Assembly (NCBI GenBank): GCA_037126765.1
Contig: JBBCBC010000001.1
Location: 35,944,804-36,008,803 of the forward strand
Length of the DNA stretch: 64,000 nt
Direction of reading: 5' to 3'
Origin: Stenogyne calaminthoides
Lineage: Eukaryota > Streptophyta > Magnoliopsida > Lamiales > Lamiaceae
Both the position numbers and the translations under genes were made by a program. This document shows, piece after piece, positions 44,124-55,984 of this stretch; position 1 is the first letter of the stretch; each line of letters begins with the position of its first letter. The notes under the pieces were generated by a model. It ran no database searches. It was not told where the DNA came from and saw nothing but the letters and a program-made list of their open reading frames with translations.

Positions 44124-45764
44124 ATGTCTATGGTGAGAAGATCTGATGGTCACCACAACTGTTACGATCACTACGAGCTGAGGAGCGACGACAACCTCTT
44201 CAACTGCGACGGCTGCAAGACGAAAGGCCACGGAGACAGGTACCGAAATAATTTCATTTCATCTAAAAATTCAAATAGTAAAGAAGTGTAAAATAAATTA
44301 TTTTAGGGCCCGTTTGGTTAAGGGTAATATAAGGGGTAATGAAAATTATTCTCATTAATATTGCTTGGTAGTATTGATACCCCGTAATGAGAATGAAAAA
44401 AATAATTGATTACCATACTTTCATTAATTACCTAATAACTCTCACTCAACCCTCCTCAAATGATACTCATTGTTGATGTTCGAACGAGTTTTAATCACAA
44501 ATGGTTCTCATAACTTTGGTCTCAAATAGATTTAGTCCGGGAATTAAACCAAAATAGTCTCATAACTTTGCACATTTATTGAAATTGTCTCATAATTATC
44601 AATTTTTCCAATTTAATCTCACATGTATTGGGCAATTTTGAGCGACCTCTGACGTTTGGGACTAAATTGGATCAAATTGAATACATGTGGGATTAAATTG
44701 GAAAAGTCGATAATTATAGGACCATTTCAATAAAGGTGCAAAGTTATGAGATGATTTTGATTTAAATCCCGATTTAGTCTCATTAGTTTTTTATCGTTGA
44801 TTTAGTTCCAATAATTTTGACAATGTCCAATTTTAGTTTCAAATCGGTCGAAACAACGTCGTTTTACTGTTTCAATTTGTTTTGATCGATTTGGACTAAA
44901 ATTGAACATTGTCAAAGTTATTGGGACTAAATCGACGACAAAAACGCTTATGAGACAAATCTATTTGAGGCCAAAGTTATGAAACTATTTTCTATTCAAA
45001 CTCAAAAAATGTGAAATTAATTATTTCAATTATTTAATTTTCCCAACAGGTACCGTTGCAACCTCTGCCGCCACGAGCTCCACATAGACTGCAGAAACCC
45101 TAGAATCAACACCACCCATGAATTCTTCCCCGGCTCCACTTTCACATTTCGCGAAGAACCCCTCACCAAACTCGACAAAAACAACCGTCGAGAGTATTCC
45201 AAGTGTTGCAACGCATGCGGCAAAGACATATGCGGTTTCAGCTACACGGGCGACGACAACCTCGACCTGCACCCCTGTTGTCGGAACCTACAGAAGACGT
45301 TGTTCATAAATGGCACCGTTTTCAATCTCCAAGCCGAGAGTTCGAAAATGTGCGTATGGTGTAAGAAGAGGAAGATCCGTACGGGGAGTAAAGATGTGCC
45401 GGGGTGGTCCTACTTGTCAACTTGTGATAAGAGGTATATACTGAAAGAATTCTATCTCTTCTAAAAGTTTGAACTTGTAGAGAGGTTGGAATATTAATTA
45501 ATTCGTTTATTTAATTTCCTTAACAGGTACCATTTCCACGTGTTCTGCATGACGGAGATGGTGCAGGAGGCGTGCATGAAGAATAATGGGGAAAGTGTTG
45601 AATTTGGAAAGTTGGCAAGAAGAAGTGGAAGTGGAAGTGGTTATAACAAGATGCTTGAGACGATCAAGGCTGTGCTCAAGATCGTACTAGCTGCTCTATT
45701 GGGTGATCCCACGCTCCTTATTTCAAATGCCTTTGTCGAGTTAGTTTCTCGTGGCTTGCGGTGA
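44124..45764 (+). CDS. DC1 (C1-like) zinc-finger protein, 245 aa, three coding exons
   Basis: Coding exons are 44124-44239, 45050-45433 and 45527-45764 (738 bases including the stop). Both introns have GT...AG ends and fall in the same phase, each splitting an Arg codon before Tyr (AG then G). The protein starts MSMVRRSDGHHNCYDHYELR. DC1 motifs chelate zinc through Cys and His: residues 10-56 (CDGCKTKGHGDRYRCNLC, then HELHIDC), a partial one at about 95-125 (CCNACGKDICGF, HPCC), and a third at about 147-180 (MCVWCKKRK, then YHFHVFC). The C-terminus is a hydrophobic helix-like tail (ETIKAVLKIVLAALLGDPTL). Plant DC1 proteins of this size bind zinc and possibly lipids and are linked to stress and defence responses. 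No stops or frameshifts are visible, so it may be functional. The precise role is unknown. Confidence 0.85.
44306..44460. repeat. Possible MITE end in intron 1 of the DC1 gene
   Basis: GGGCCCGTTTGGTTAAGG follows TTA, the form of a PIF/Harbinger (Tourist-like) end with its TTA target. The matching opposite end was not found, so it may be truncated. Confidence 0.35.
44500..44990. repeat. Nested inverted-repeat element in intron 1 of the DC1 gene
   Basis: Three sets of inverted arms lie within 490 bases. The outer pair is CTCATAACTTTGGTCTCAAA (about 44507) with the complement of TTTGAGGCCAAAGTTATGAA (about 44963). A second pair holds CTCATAACTTTGCAC and GTGCAAAGTTATGAG (44560-44760). A third holds TCCAATAATTTTGACAATGT and ATTGTCAAAGTTATTGG (44815-44930). 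This is a composite hairpin-forming MITE, transcribed as part of the intron. Confidence 0.72.
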
Positions 45765-46107
45765 TCGTGTTTGGATAAAAGATGCTATGAAATTGTATAT
45801 TCTAGGAAATATTGGATCAAGATAGTCTAAAGTCTACTTCACAGTATGTTACTAATAGATACATTTTAAAATTACAACTTATTAATAGGTACAAAATGAT
45901 TGCATATATGTAGGTACATTTGTACTTTCACGTGTAACTTTGACTATATATGCAACCCGTTCGTACCTATTAGTAATTTGCATAAAAAATTTGTACATGT
46001 TAGTAATTAATTTCCCGATTTAATTAGGTGTGCCGTCCTTTTATGCTTTTCCTTTTTCGCGACATTATGTTGTAATTTATGTTTAGGATTTAATAATCAG
46101 TTCAAAG
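45765..46107. other. 3' flank of the DC1 gene
   Basis: Presumed 3' UTR and spacer, AT-rich. TTACTAATAG/TACCTATTAGTAA motifs form a loose inverted repeat (about 45848-45982). No CACTA-type terminus was found here for the neighbouring transposon. Confidence 0.45.
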
Positions 46108-49100
46108 TTATACTACACATATATCGTGGCAATTGTTTGTACTTATGTTTTGTGTTAATGTTTTGTTAATGTAAGTGAGAACATTTATCAAATAAATTGG
46201 TGCACCGTTCTTCATCTTCATCTTCTTCTTCTTCTTCATCATCTTCTTCTTCACCTTCTCAACTAGTGCACCGTTCAAATCTGTCAAAACGACAGGATCA
46301 TCATCTATTTGCACATTCATTTGGAATGGTATGTCGTCCTCTTGTGGTGAGGGAAACTTTGGTCCGATATTTCAATCGATTTCCACTAAGGATCTCGGTT
46401 TGGTGGTGCAAACAGCCCACCAATCTCGGCCCCGCACAGATCCGGGGTACTTGCAATAATAAACTTGGTTGACTTGACTTGTTAGCACGAATGGATCAAA
46501 ACGACCGTATCGTCATCTCGGATTAACATCCACGAGTTTATAATTGGGATGTATTCTTGTTCCCACTGACACAGTTGGATCAAACCACTTACACTTGAAC
46601 AACACTACTTTTTTTTCAGTAAGTCTGGGATATTCCAATATCACTACCTCCTCGAATAACCCATAGAAATCATTTTCATTTGAATCGTAGTTTGTTTACT
46701 TAATGCAAACTCCACTGTTCATAGTGGCTTTAGATGCGCTATAAGCTCGTGTGTGAAATTTAAAATCATTCACGTAATATCCAGGGTACATAGTGACACT
46801 ACTAAGAGGACCGCCCGAAAGATCGCGTATAGACTCATCCCGAATACGATTTCCCCTCACCTATATATTATTGACGAGATACTTAATTATTAGAATGCGA
46901 TTATATTTTTTTATAATATACTATATATATTAATTGAAGTTGCTTATAGATCACTTATAAGTTGATCAAACCATAAGTGAATTGTTGTTGAAGAAATTCA
47001 TCTTTTTCAGCATTTGATAGATTTGGTTGAACTGGATGTAGTTGCTAGAAAAACACACTGTAATTGTAAATATCGATGAGAACTTGCGATTGTAAATACC
47101 AATTAATTAATATTGAATTAATTAACTTACTTAATATATGGTTGCACCTCGTTGCAATTTAGTAGCACGTAGGCATGAGCTGTTCACTTCTCCAAGTTTA
47201 CAATCGGTCTTCTACTCTTCTTTCCAAGTGTACTACCAGGAGGCACAAATATCGAGAGACTACCTGCCAGTGATTGTGCTACTACTTCACGAGGTACATT
47301 GCGAGGTCTATTGTGTCGCCTCGTCAGCACATGTTCCTCAAAGTAATGGGAAAAAATATTGATGTTTCTTTTATTAAATAGGCATTTGCAATTGAAGCTT
47401 CCACATGTGCCTTGTTACCCACACTTTACTTTAAATTGTGAAGATACCTAATTCGATTGAATTGGTAAGTGTAATTGTCTAATTAAAGAAATTATCAAAT
47501 AATTGAATGCGTTAAATAGATTACGTACCTCTCAAATGGATACATACATCTATATTGTACTGGACCAGTAATTTTTGCTTCATATGCAAGATGGACAGGT
47601 AGATGCTCCATCGAATTAAAGAAGATGAGTGGAAATATACGTTCCAACTTGCACAAGATCACTGGGATATCATTGTCCAACCGAGTCATGTTTTCTACAG
47701 TAATGGTCCTCGATGTTAACTCCTTGAAGAACAAACTAATTTCATTGATAGCTTTCCAAACGTTATACGACAAAATCTCACGGAAAGCAATTGGGAGTAG
47801 TCTCTGCATAAACACGTGACAATCATGATTCTTCATCCCAAATATCTTCAATTTTGTCCAGTCTACGCACCGAGACAAGTTGGACACATAGTTATCGGGG
47901 AATTTCAACTCATCTAACCATTTGCAAACCATATAGTTGTGCTTCTTATCAAGGGAATAACTAGCTTTGGGGTATTTTCCTGTGTGTGGACATTTATGCA
48001 GCGAGGGTCAACAACAGTATTCATTAAGGTCATCCCTCGATTTAGTTGTGTTATTTGTTTTCCTTTCGACATTCATCACTGTGTAGAACATATTATCAAA
48101 CACATTTTTTTCGACGTGTATCACATCCAGATTGTGTCTGATCAACAGTGTACTCTAATACGGCAAATCCCAGAAAATACTTTTCTTCTTCCAACCATCG
48201 TCTAAACCTTTATTATGAGCATCAACACCCTCTTCTATTACTTTCATCAATCCAATCAAATTAATTTGCTAGAGGAGATCAACTCATGTACAGATGAGAG
48301 GTGGATCATCATCAACTACTACATTCTTTCTGAATGCAGTCTTGTTCCTCGGTATGGATGACGTCTCTCTAAGAACTTACGATGGTTGTCAAGCCACGAC
48401 TATTTGCGACTAAGCCTCAGTGCAATTTTCACAGTATGGACAAGCAAGCCTTCTAGTTGTGCTCCATCCAGACAACATCGAGTAAGCTAGAAAGTCACTG
48501 ATGGTCTAGATTAGTGCAACCCGCATCATAAAATTAAGCTTTGTAGCAACATCATACGTTACCACTCCATGTTCCCATAAAAACATCAAATCACGGATCA
48601 GTGGTTGTAAAAATACATTCAATTTATCCTTTGGATTTTTTGGACCGGGCACAAGAACTGTAAGAAACATGAATTGATCCTTCATGCACATCCACTGGGG
48701 TAGATTGTACGGTGTTACTATCACTGGCCATGATGAATATTATTTCCCATGCGCCCTAAACGGTTGAAAACCGTCAGTGCTCAACCTCACGTTCTGAATT
48801 TTTGAAGTAAATTTAGGATGCGACTGGTCTAAGTGTTTCCAAGCCTGTGAATCTGCACGGTGACACATAACACCGGAGTGGTCATTAGAGCAACATGCAT
48901 GCCATGTCATATCCTTTGCAGTAGCATTCGATTGATACAATCTTTGCAGTCGAGGAATGATAGAAAAGTAGAACATCTCCTTAAAAGGACGCTTCTTTTT
49001 AAGTCGACCATTCACATCACTACTAGCATGTTTGAACTGTGGCCGACTGCAAAACTTACAATATTTAAGTTCACCATCTGCACCCCAGTAGAACATGTAG

Positions 49101-49810
49101 TTATGTGCACAACAATGGATCCTCTCCACTGGAAGACCCATCTCACTCATCAGTTGTTTGCTATTAGAAATTTTCTTGGGCACCAGACTATTCAGACAAA
49201 GATCACGAATCGGCTGAATTATTTGATTATAGCCCCTTTCAGATAGTTTATTTTAAGTTTTAATGTTCGGCAATAGGGCATTGTATGACAACTGTGAGTG
49301 CGATTCGCAACCAGGAAATATATCTTGATTCGTTGTACCAAACATGTTATAAAAAAGTGCAGCATGCTCATTAGGAGGTATCTCATTAGGGGGCTCATCA
49401 TCCACATTTAAGTGGGGACCAGAGGTTAAGTCCGTGATCATATCGTGGTACGAGCTAGATCCAGAAGTCTCGTCAACCGATCCGTGTGAAGTCGATGCAG
49501 ACGGATGATCATTGTAGTCATGACCCCACATTTCCTTACCGTGAAAAATCTAATTGCAATAATTGGGCATGCACCCATTTGTATACTAATGTGCTTTCAC
49601 GTCATCAGGTTTATGATACGTATTCTTGTTCTAACATCTAAATTTGTTGCAGGGACACCTAATCTTTTCTTGATTCATCTCATTACTAGTAACAAAATCT
49701 AAAAATGATTCGAGTCCATTGTAGGATTCGGGAGATATATTGCCATTAATCGATCTTGAACCATACATCCAACGAAAACGGCTAGAATAATCCATATCAA
49801 TCTGTTTCAT
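46108..49810 (-). pseudogene. TNP2-type CACTA transposase, broken
   Basis: The frame starts at ATG 49810 (MKQIDMDYSSRFRWMYGSRS). It continues with the transposase-associated domain (EKIRCPCNKF near 49660) and MWGHDYNDHPSAS (49531). The TNP2 core covers 48506-49183 (MGLPVERIHCCAHNYMFYWG, HACCSNDHSGVMCHRADSQA, WKHLDQSHPKF, RLSTDGFQPF, then MIVTPYNLPQWMC and FLTVLVPGPKNPKD). KNVFDNMFYTVMNVERKTNN follows near 48080. DUF4218 is at 47495-47932 (MKNHDCHVFMQRLLPIAFRE). The C-terminal part at 46560-46790 (VILEYPRLTEKKVVLFKCKW) ends near a Lys-rich tract. The protein would cut and join CACTA ends; stops and frameshifts make it non-functional. Confidence 0.85.
46205..46258. repeat. CTT/CAT-type microsatellite
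   Basis: The run is mainly TTC units with interspersed ATC. On the minus strand it encodes the Lys/Met-rich end of the transposase (KKMMKKKKKMKMK). Confidence 0.8.
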
Positions 49811-50629
49811 ATTTACGAATTAATTAATATTTAAAAGCCTAATTAATAATTAATATTTCCTAAAAATTTCGCCAGAGTTTTATTTTATTTTATCGTACAG
49901 TATTCCCCAATTAATCAAGATCCTACGTGCATCCATTTCCGACTTAATCAATTAAAATCAATGCACATGTTCTACAACAAGAAATAACCAACAAATATTC
50001 ATCAACATCGATCCCTTCACTCCAACGTAATTAATATATTAAATAATACTAAATAATTAAACAACTAATTAATACTATATACACACAAATAAGATAAATT
50101 AAACTAATACTAAATTAAGCTAGGAATTAAGCTAAATAATACTAGTACACACATATTAACAAGAAATTAAGCTAAATAATACTAAATATACAACTATCAA
50201 GTAAAATTAAGATAAAATATATACTACAAATAATATATATACACTAAAATATATAAAATTAAGTTAAAATATACTTAAAATATACAACTATCAACCAAAT
50301 TTAAGCTAAATTAAATTAAAATTTAAGCTAATACAACTAATACTAGCTACATAAACAACTAATACTAAATACACTATATACTATTACTAAATAATTAAAC
50401 AACTAATACTAAATACACACAATATATACACTGCACATTTAAAATACTAGTACTAAACAATATTAAAACAACTAATACTAAATAATAAAACAGATAATAC
50501 TTACCGTAAATAATCCGGACGAAATGAAACGAGCATCTAATTTTCTTTCCCCATTTTCGCCTCCTCTCCAAAACGAAATGAGGAAAAATGAGGGAAAATG
50601 GTGAAATGGGGGGTTGTATATACAATAGG
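49811..50629. other. AT-rich low-complexity tract of the CACTA element
   Basis: Variants of AATTAAGCTAAATAATACTA recur many times. There is no gene. It is probably the non-coding 5' part of the transposon. Confidence 0.6.
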
Positions 50630-51015
50630 GCGAGGGCATTAAAGAGGGTTGGTGCCCTCGGGAACCGACGCTGATCAGAGTGTCAGTGGGGTTACGCGAT
50701 TTTTAAATTGGGAAGGGTTCCCTGCCCTCATTGAAAGTGCCGAGGGTTCTACGCCCTCATTGAGAGTGCCGAGAAATGTCAACCCTCATTGACCATGCCA
50801 AGCATTTTACCGAGTGAAATGTGCCCTCGCTGACTAACACGAACCTGACACCTGCGTTTTAGCGAGGGTTGTTGCCTTCGTTAAATTGTGACGAGGGTGG
50901 TACCCTCGTTAAAGTCCTCGTTCAGCTTATCCCTTGTGAAAAAACCCTCATTACATACCGTGAGTTCTTTTGCCCTCTTTAATTTCCCTCGTTAAATCAG
51001 TGTTTTTTTATAGTG
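50630..51015. repeat. Subterminal repeats and right terminus of the CACTA element
   Basis: About twenty short GAGGG or CCCTC motifs occur in both orientations, often as CCCTCATTGA or GAGGGTNNTNCCCTC, ending at TATAGTG (51009-51015). In En/Spm elements such subterminal motifs are transposase binding sites. Confidence 0.75.
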
Positions 51016-51440
51016 AAAACTTCATGTAAAATTGTTGGACGGATCAACTCAAACATAGTAAATATAGATGACCCTTCAAGAGTATATTTAATGAGAGATA
51101 TTTTATGAGTAGATTACTACTAAGTGCAATCCTAAGTGTTTTATTACAATTAGATGCACTCTTTTTTTTTAACTTTACTAAGAGGTGTAAAAGGGTAGGT
51201 GTTAAAGACTTTAATGCCCTTACTTTTCCACCTTTATCTACACCATATAATTACACACATATCTTATTTTTAAAAAATTGGTCATTCCCTATAGAGGATT
51301 GATGATATTTTAAAATAAAAAGATATACATACATTCATCTTCAATTTTTTATTTATTTTATTCATAATATCTCGTGAGAGAGTCCTTTTGAAATATTGCA
51401 CCCTATTGATATGTGCAATACATCATAATTTAGATGAAAT
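51016..51440. other. Intergenic spacer
   Basis: AT-rich, with no supported gene or clear repeat structure. Confidence 0.4.
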
Positions 51441-51552
51441 TGTCAAAATTCGAGGGTCAGCGGGTGGGTCTGGCGGATCGGGCGGGCCGAACGGGTTGGA
51501 CGGGTCGCTTGGCTATTGACGTGTTATATATTTATGCAAGGATATCATTATC

Positions 51553-51700
51553 AAATTGTGTTGTAGCCTAATGGTTCTTGTTTATTGTTAATGTATTTGG
51601 TTGCAGGTTCAATTCTTACTGAGCATATAATTTTTAATTTTTTTTTTGTCAAGAAATCTTGTCATTCTCCATGTGTTACTGAATTGATAAGTAAATATTA
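51553..51700 (+). mobile_element. Possible tRNA-derived SINE
   Basis: TAGCCTAATGG (51564-51574) resembles a pol III A box and GGTTCAATTCT (51606-51616) a B box, 42 bases apart. A T-rich tail follows at 51630-51650. No clear target duplication was found and the body does not fold as a tRNA by eye. Confidence 0.35.
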
Positions 51701-52455
51701 CTACATGTTATACTGAAAATACTTAATATCTTACGTAACACGTATTAAAACATAAACGTAACACATGAACATAAGGTAACAAATGAGTCACAAGGTAACA
51801 CATTGTTGTTCATATGGTAATACATGAGTATTCACATAGTATTACGACATATATACAATGTTACATATTACTAAAAAATATGTGTTACTACATGAACAAA
51901 AAAATGTTACCCTACCACATGAATAAAAACCAGTACAAGAGCGAAAAAAAATCCTCAGTCCAAAATTATTGATTTAAAAACAACTTCCATGTGTTACTAC
52001 ATGAACAAAAAAATGTTACCCTATGAATAAAAACGTGTTACTACATGAACAAAAATCAGTACAAGCGCGAACAAAAAATCCTCAGTCCACAATTACAGAT
52101 TTAACAATCCACAATTATACATTTAAAGAACAACGTGAGAAGAGTGCAGAAGGATCTGAAAGACTGCGTTAGAAAATCAAGAGGAAAAAGAACAGAAGGA
52201 CCTGTAAATTTGCGAGGATGAAAAAACTGTAGAGAGGGAGAAGAATATGGACGAATTTGAATAAATAAGAGAAAGAAAGAAAAAGAAGAACAAGAACAAG
52301 AGAAGAGAAAGAAAAACCTAGAAATGCACAACTGAAAATCTAATAGATCGCAGATCGCGAAGGAGAAAGCGAGGAAGAAGAATCCGAGAGTCGCCGGATC
52401 TGAAATGGCCCTGGGCCTGACCCGCGAGAAATAAAACCCTCTAATTTTGGCTAAT
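51700..52455. other. Repeat-rich AT segment with a local duplication
   Basis: A block starting ATGTGTTACTACATGAACAA at about 51880 is repeated from about 51990, each ending near ATCCTCAGTCCA. Short GTTACNNNATGAAC units continue to 52050. Purine-rich DNA (52140-52330) follows. A GCGGGT-rich stretch at 51455-51525 and the sequence CCTGACCCGCGAG near 52418 could be the outer arms of one decayed element (GTCAAAATTCGAGGG against GCCAAAATTAGAGGG on the other strand), but no target duplication was found. Confidence 0.4.
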
Positions 52456-52616
52456 TGCACATAAATCACACTATGCAATATTGCATACAAGTTTTTGTCA
52501 TATCTCATTCGATGTGTTTTGCACCTTATAGTGATGAACTTTATTTCATTTACACTTTAAAAGTTACATATTTATAATGTAATACAAAATTTTAAATATC
52601 TAAATAGAAAAATTTA

Positions 52617-54432
52617 GGGGAAGTTGCATTCTAGTACAATGGACCCAATTTTATTACAATGTAGTACAAAAACTTTTTATACAATTTGGACAAAAATGCC
52701 TCTCTATCACCCCAAATGCCTCATTTTCGTCTTTTTCCTTCTACAAAACTACAGTAATTTGACCACTCGGCAGAAAAACTGTCACAATGAACAATGATTT
52801 GAGACTGTTCTGCGACCAAAGTGCAAATTGTTTACCCTTTAGTACAAATTCTTAATCGTGAGTGCAAATCTTTGTGCCTGATTTTTAACTATTTTTTAAT
52901 CTCTTTTTTTCCCTCTTCTTATGTCTTACTTTTTTCCAAATAAATTCAGAGGACCTCTTTGAAATTGAATTTTAAATTTAAATTTCTATTTAAATTCAAA
53001 CTGGGTTCCAATTTTTGTGAATGGTTTGCACTATTTTGTTAATGGTTTGCACCACAGACTGAATTTTGTAAAGCCTAAAACCTTTTAATAAAACAACTAA
53101 TACATTTCAATAAATCACCTAATACTATTCAATGAACCAACTAATACATTTCAATGAAACAAAGTGGGAAATTCAATTTTTTCCCCAAAAAAAAAAAAAA
53201 TCAAGAATACAGAGAAATGTCGCTAAACAACAATAAATTCAATGTAGAAAAAAAAAACCCAACAAAAGCCTTCAACATCATTAACAACACACAATCGTGC
53301 CCCAATATGACACCCGCTTTGAAAAATTGCAGTTTCTGCAGGAAAAGAAAACAATTATAACTAACGATTGCACCCACAATGGGAGAGAGTACTCAAAAAG
53401 AGAGAAAAAACAGAGGATTACTTGAAAACAATTTAGCCTTGAAAAATCAAACCTTTGAATCCTTGTTTTTCTTCTTATATTTAGCCTTGAAAAAACAATT
53501 TAGCCTTGAAAAAACAGAGATAGAAATCAACAAAAAACAGAGTACCAACAATTTACAACATGTAATGCTTCAACTGCTGCTGCTTCGCTCAATGGATCAG
53601 CTCCACGCATGATACATGGCCACCAGTAAGCCCATCGTCCTTGTGCATTTGAGCATATTCAGAAGCTAAAAAAAAAAAAAGAAGCATATTCAGAAGTTGA
53701 AAAGATCAGATTCATAATTAGTGATAACACTTGAATTCTAAAACTGTTACTAAACAAAAACAAAGAAACTCAAATTGAGATCCATAAGCTAATAATCCAT
53801 TGACTAGAAACTCAAACAACAACACACAATCCACTGCGGAAACAATGAAGGCCACAAATTTCTCCATCGTCTCCACGATATCGTCAAACACCGCTACATA
53901 ATTTGTACACATCTGTATATATATAACCTAAATTTAAGAAGAAACACACTGATTTTAGATCCACGTGCCGCCAGGGCGGCGGCAGCAGTTGAGAAGGTGT
54001 AGTAGATCCCGTGGCGGTACAGACCCACCACCACGCCTATCGATTTCCGCTCAGTCGCCGACCTCCACCACCGACTTCCATCGACCTCCGATGCTGATCT
54101 TAGCGCCGCCTCCGTCACTTTTGTCCTCCGCCACCGGCCTCCACTTCGACACCGTCCTCCATTCCACCGTGGAATTTAGAGAGAGAAGGTGAGGATTTTT
54201 AGAGAGAGAAGATGAGTATTGTAGAGAGAGGTTGAAATTTGAGAATGGGTGTATAGGGTGATGTGATATGTTTTGTATTGATTTGCTGGAGAGAGAAGAA
54301 TTCTCCAAAATTGAAATTAAGGGCATTTTAATCACAAAATTGTCATTTTGTATTAATTTGCAATTCCAAATAGTAATTCATGTATTGGAGTGCAAGGAGG
54401 AACAGGGTTGTGTACTAAAATGCAATTATGTA
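52617..54432. mobile_element. Second Mutator-like element, 1816 bp, TSD AAAAATTTA
   Basis: AAAAATTTA flanks it at 52608-52616 and 54433-54441. The left end GGGGAAGTTGCATTCTAGTA pairs with the reverse complement of the right end, TACATAATTGCATTTTAGTA; weaker similarity (TTTGGA, AAAATGCC) continues for about 100 bases. There is no transposase. A GC-rich block at 53965-54190 stands out and may be captured host sequence, but its source is not recognised. Confidence 0.75.
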
Positions 54433-54441
54433 AAAAATTTA

Positions 54442-54610
54442 CGTATCATCTTCTAAATTAAATCAATTGACATATCTCGGCATACATATATGCACGAGAT
54501 ATATGAACATATGCATAAATATATGAATATATGCATAACAATCTTGAAAAAAAGCCACACACTGAAAAATCCAAATTTCCTAGAAAATTTCAATTAGCAA
54601 AGAAATATAT
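54442..54610. other. Spacer with ATATGCATAAATATATG-type repeats
   Basis: Short AT-rich spacer with ATATGNATAAATATATGAATA repeats near 54490-54540; no gene. Confidence 0.4.
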
Positions 54611-55508
54611 TGTTGGGGTTATATTGGAAAGTATGATTTTACTTTGTATAACCAATCTGAATTTCTATCTTATTTACTGAAAATAAATTATTTATCACTT
54701 TTGCTTTAAATATAAATGAACGTTATATATATTTACTGCTTACATGTTCAATAAATAATACGTGTTACATTGTAGTTAATGTGGTGATACCAGATCACAG
54801 AAGATCACATTAACAATCCCTTGTAAATAAGTACAAATTCACAACTTAGATGAAAATGAACAATCCATCGTGAAAGGTTGAAGTGTAAGGCTCAGATTGA
54901 TTTGACTTGACCATGAGATTACACTAGTGCATTATGATGCGCTGAATAGGACCTACAACGATGACAAATTCTTCAGTACTGAATATAGAAGAATTAAACC
55001 TCAGTGGTTCGTTATTTCTTAATCTCCGTTCCTTAAACAGGATCGTGTGAAATTAATAATTATTGCTTTGACTTATGTTGGGTAGAGAATCAATGTGATT
55101 CAATATTTTATATCTTGGACAATATTATTAGTTACATGACGATTGCTAAGATTATATTTCCATAATAATCACAAACTATCTTTTTTTTCCCACAACTCAT
55201 TATTTTCGAAAATCTTAAGGATCAAGATACAAGATTTGACTTCTTGAATTTTATGAGATAATCTTGTATTCCAAGAATACTTATCTTTTTCCATAAAAAC
55301 CTTTCCAAAAATATCAAGAAAATCTTTCCTAATCTTGTTCCTCTTTCTTGGAAAATTTCATGAAAAATTAGCAACAATATTTTCTTTTAATTTAATCACA
55401 TTTTTCAGTTATTGGACCTTCCAATGGACTTTGAATTATCAATATTGAACCACAATATTATTCAAGCCCATTAATATTAATTAATCTCACTACATAATTA
55501 ATATTGCT
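54611..55508. repeat. Rearranged D-family LTR: two fragments in opposite orientation
   Basis: Bases 54611 to about 55157 match the right half of a D-family LTR on the reverse strand (start TGTTGGGGTTATATTGG; GTGATACCAGATCACAGAAG; CGATTGCTAAGATT). From about 55160 the text switches to the forward-strand middle of the same LTR type (CAAGCCCATTAATATTAATT, CTACATAATTAATATTG) and ends at plastid DNA. So a piece was inverted, or two fragments were joined. Confidence 0.75.
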
Positions 55509-55984
55509 TTCATATTCTTTCCCCTGACCCCGCTATTAAGAAAGATGTTCACTTCTTAAAATATTCTATATACGTAGGGGGAATAGGGGAAGGGGCCAAA
55601 TTTATCCCGACGGAAGCAAGAGTAACAATACAATTTATAATGCTACAGGAGCGGGCATAGTAAGTAAAATCATACGAAAAGAAAAAGGTTGGATATGAAA
55701 TAACCATAATAGATCCATCGGAAGGACGTGAAGTGGTTGATATTATCCCTCTGGGACCCGAAGTTCTTGTTTCAGAGGGTGAATCCATCAAATTTGATCA
55801 ACCATTAACGAGTAATCCTAATGTGGGTGGATTTGGTCAGGGAGATGCCGAAATAGTACTTCAAGATCCATTACGTGTCCAAGGTCTTTTGGTCTTCTTG
55901 ACATCCGTTATTTTGGCCCAAATCTTTTTGGTTCTTAAAAAGAAACAATTCGAGAAGGTTCAATTGGCCTAAATGAATTTCTAG
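55509..55984 (+). pseudogene. petA: Truncated cytochrome f gene from the plastid
   Basis: About 155 C-terminal codons of cytochrome f (a full precursor is about 320 residues). It starts near ILSPDPA and DVHFLKY, goes through YPDGSKSNN-type text in shifted frames, then runs in one frame from 55733: VDIIPLGPEVLVSEGESIKF, PNVGGFGQGDAEIVLQDPLR, the membrane anchor LLVFLTSVILAQIFL, and KKKQFEKVQLA. Cytochrome f carries electrons in the thylakoid b6f complex; the heme-binding N-terminus is absent here. There are at least two frameshifts (near 55575 and 55690). A new stop at 55970-55972 replaces the Glu before MNF; the normal stop is at 55982. Confidence 0.92.

Larger units (their letters stand above)
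46108..51015 (-). mobile_element. CACTA (En/Spm) transposon, minus strand, left end not found
   Basis: The right end reads, on the minus strand, CACTATAAAAAAACA (51001-51015), a CACTA terminus. It is followed by a subterminal block rich in short GAGGG/CCCTC motifs (50630-51000). A decayed TNP2-type transposase covers 46108-49810. No matching CACTA terminus was found to the left of 46108, so the element appears to have lost its 3' end, or that end is too degraded to recognise. Confidence 0.8.

Noticed and set aside
51553..51640. A functional tRNA gene
   Set aside because: The A- and B-box-like motifs are present, but no acceptor stem or cloverleaf can be formed by eye; a SINE remnant is more likely.
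53154..53612. Short ORFs at 53154-53360 and 53379-53612
   Set aside because: They are in A-rich DNA within the second Mutator-like element, Lys/Asn-rich by composition, with no domain.
55733..55972. An intact plastid petA gene, implying a chloroplast contig
   Set aside because: Only the C-terminal part is present, with frameshifts and a new stop, and it is flanked by nuclear retroelements.
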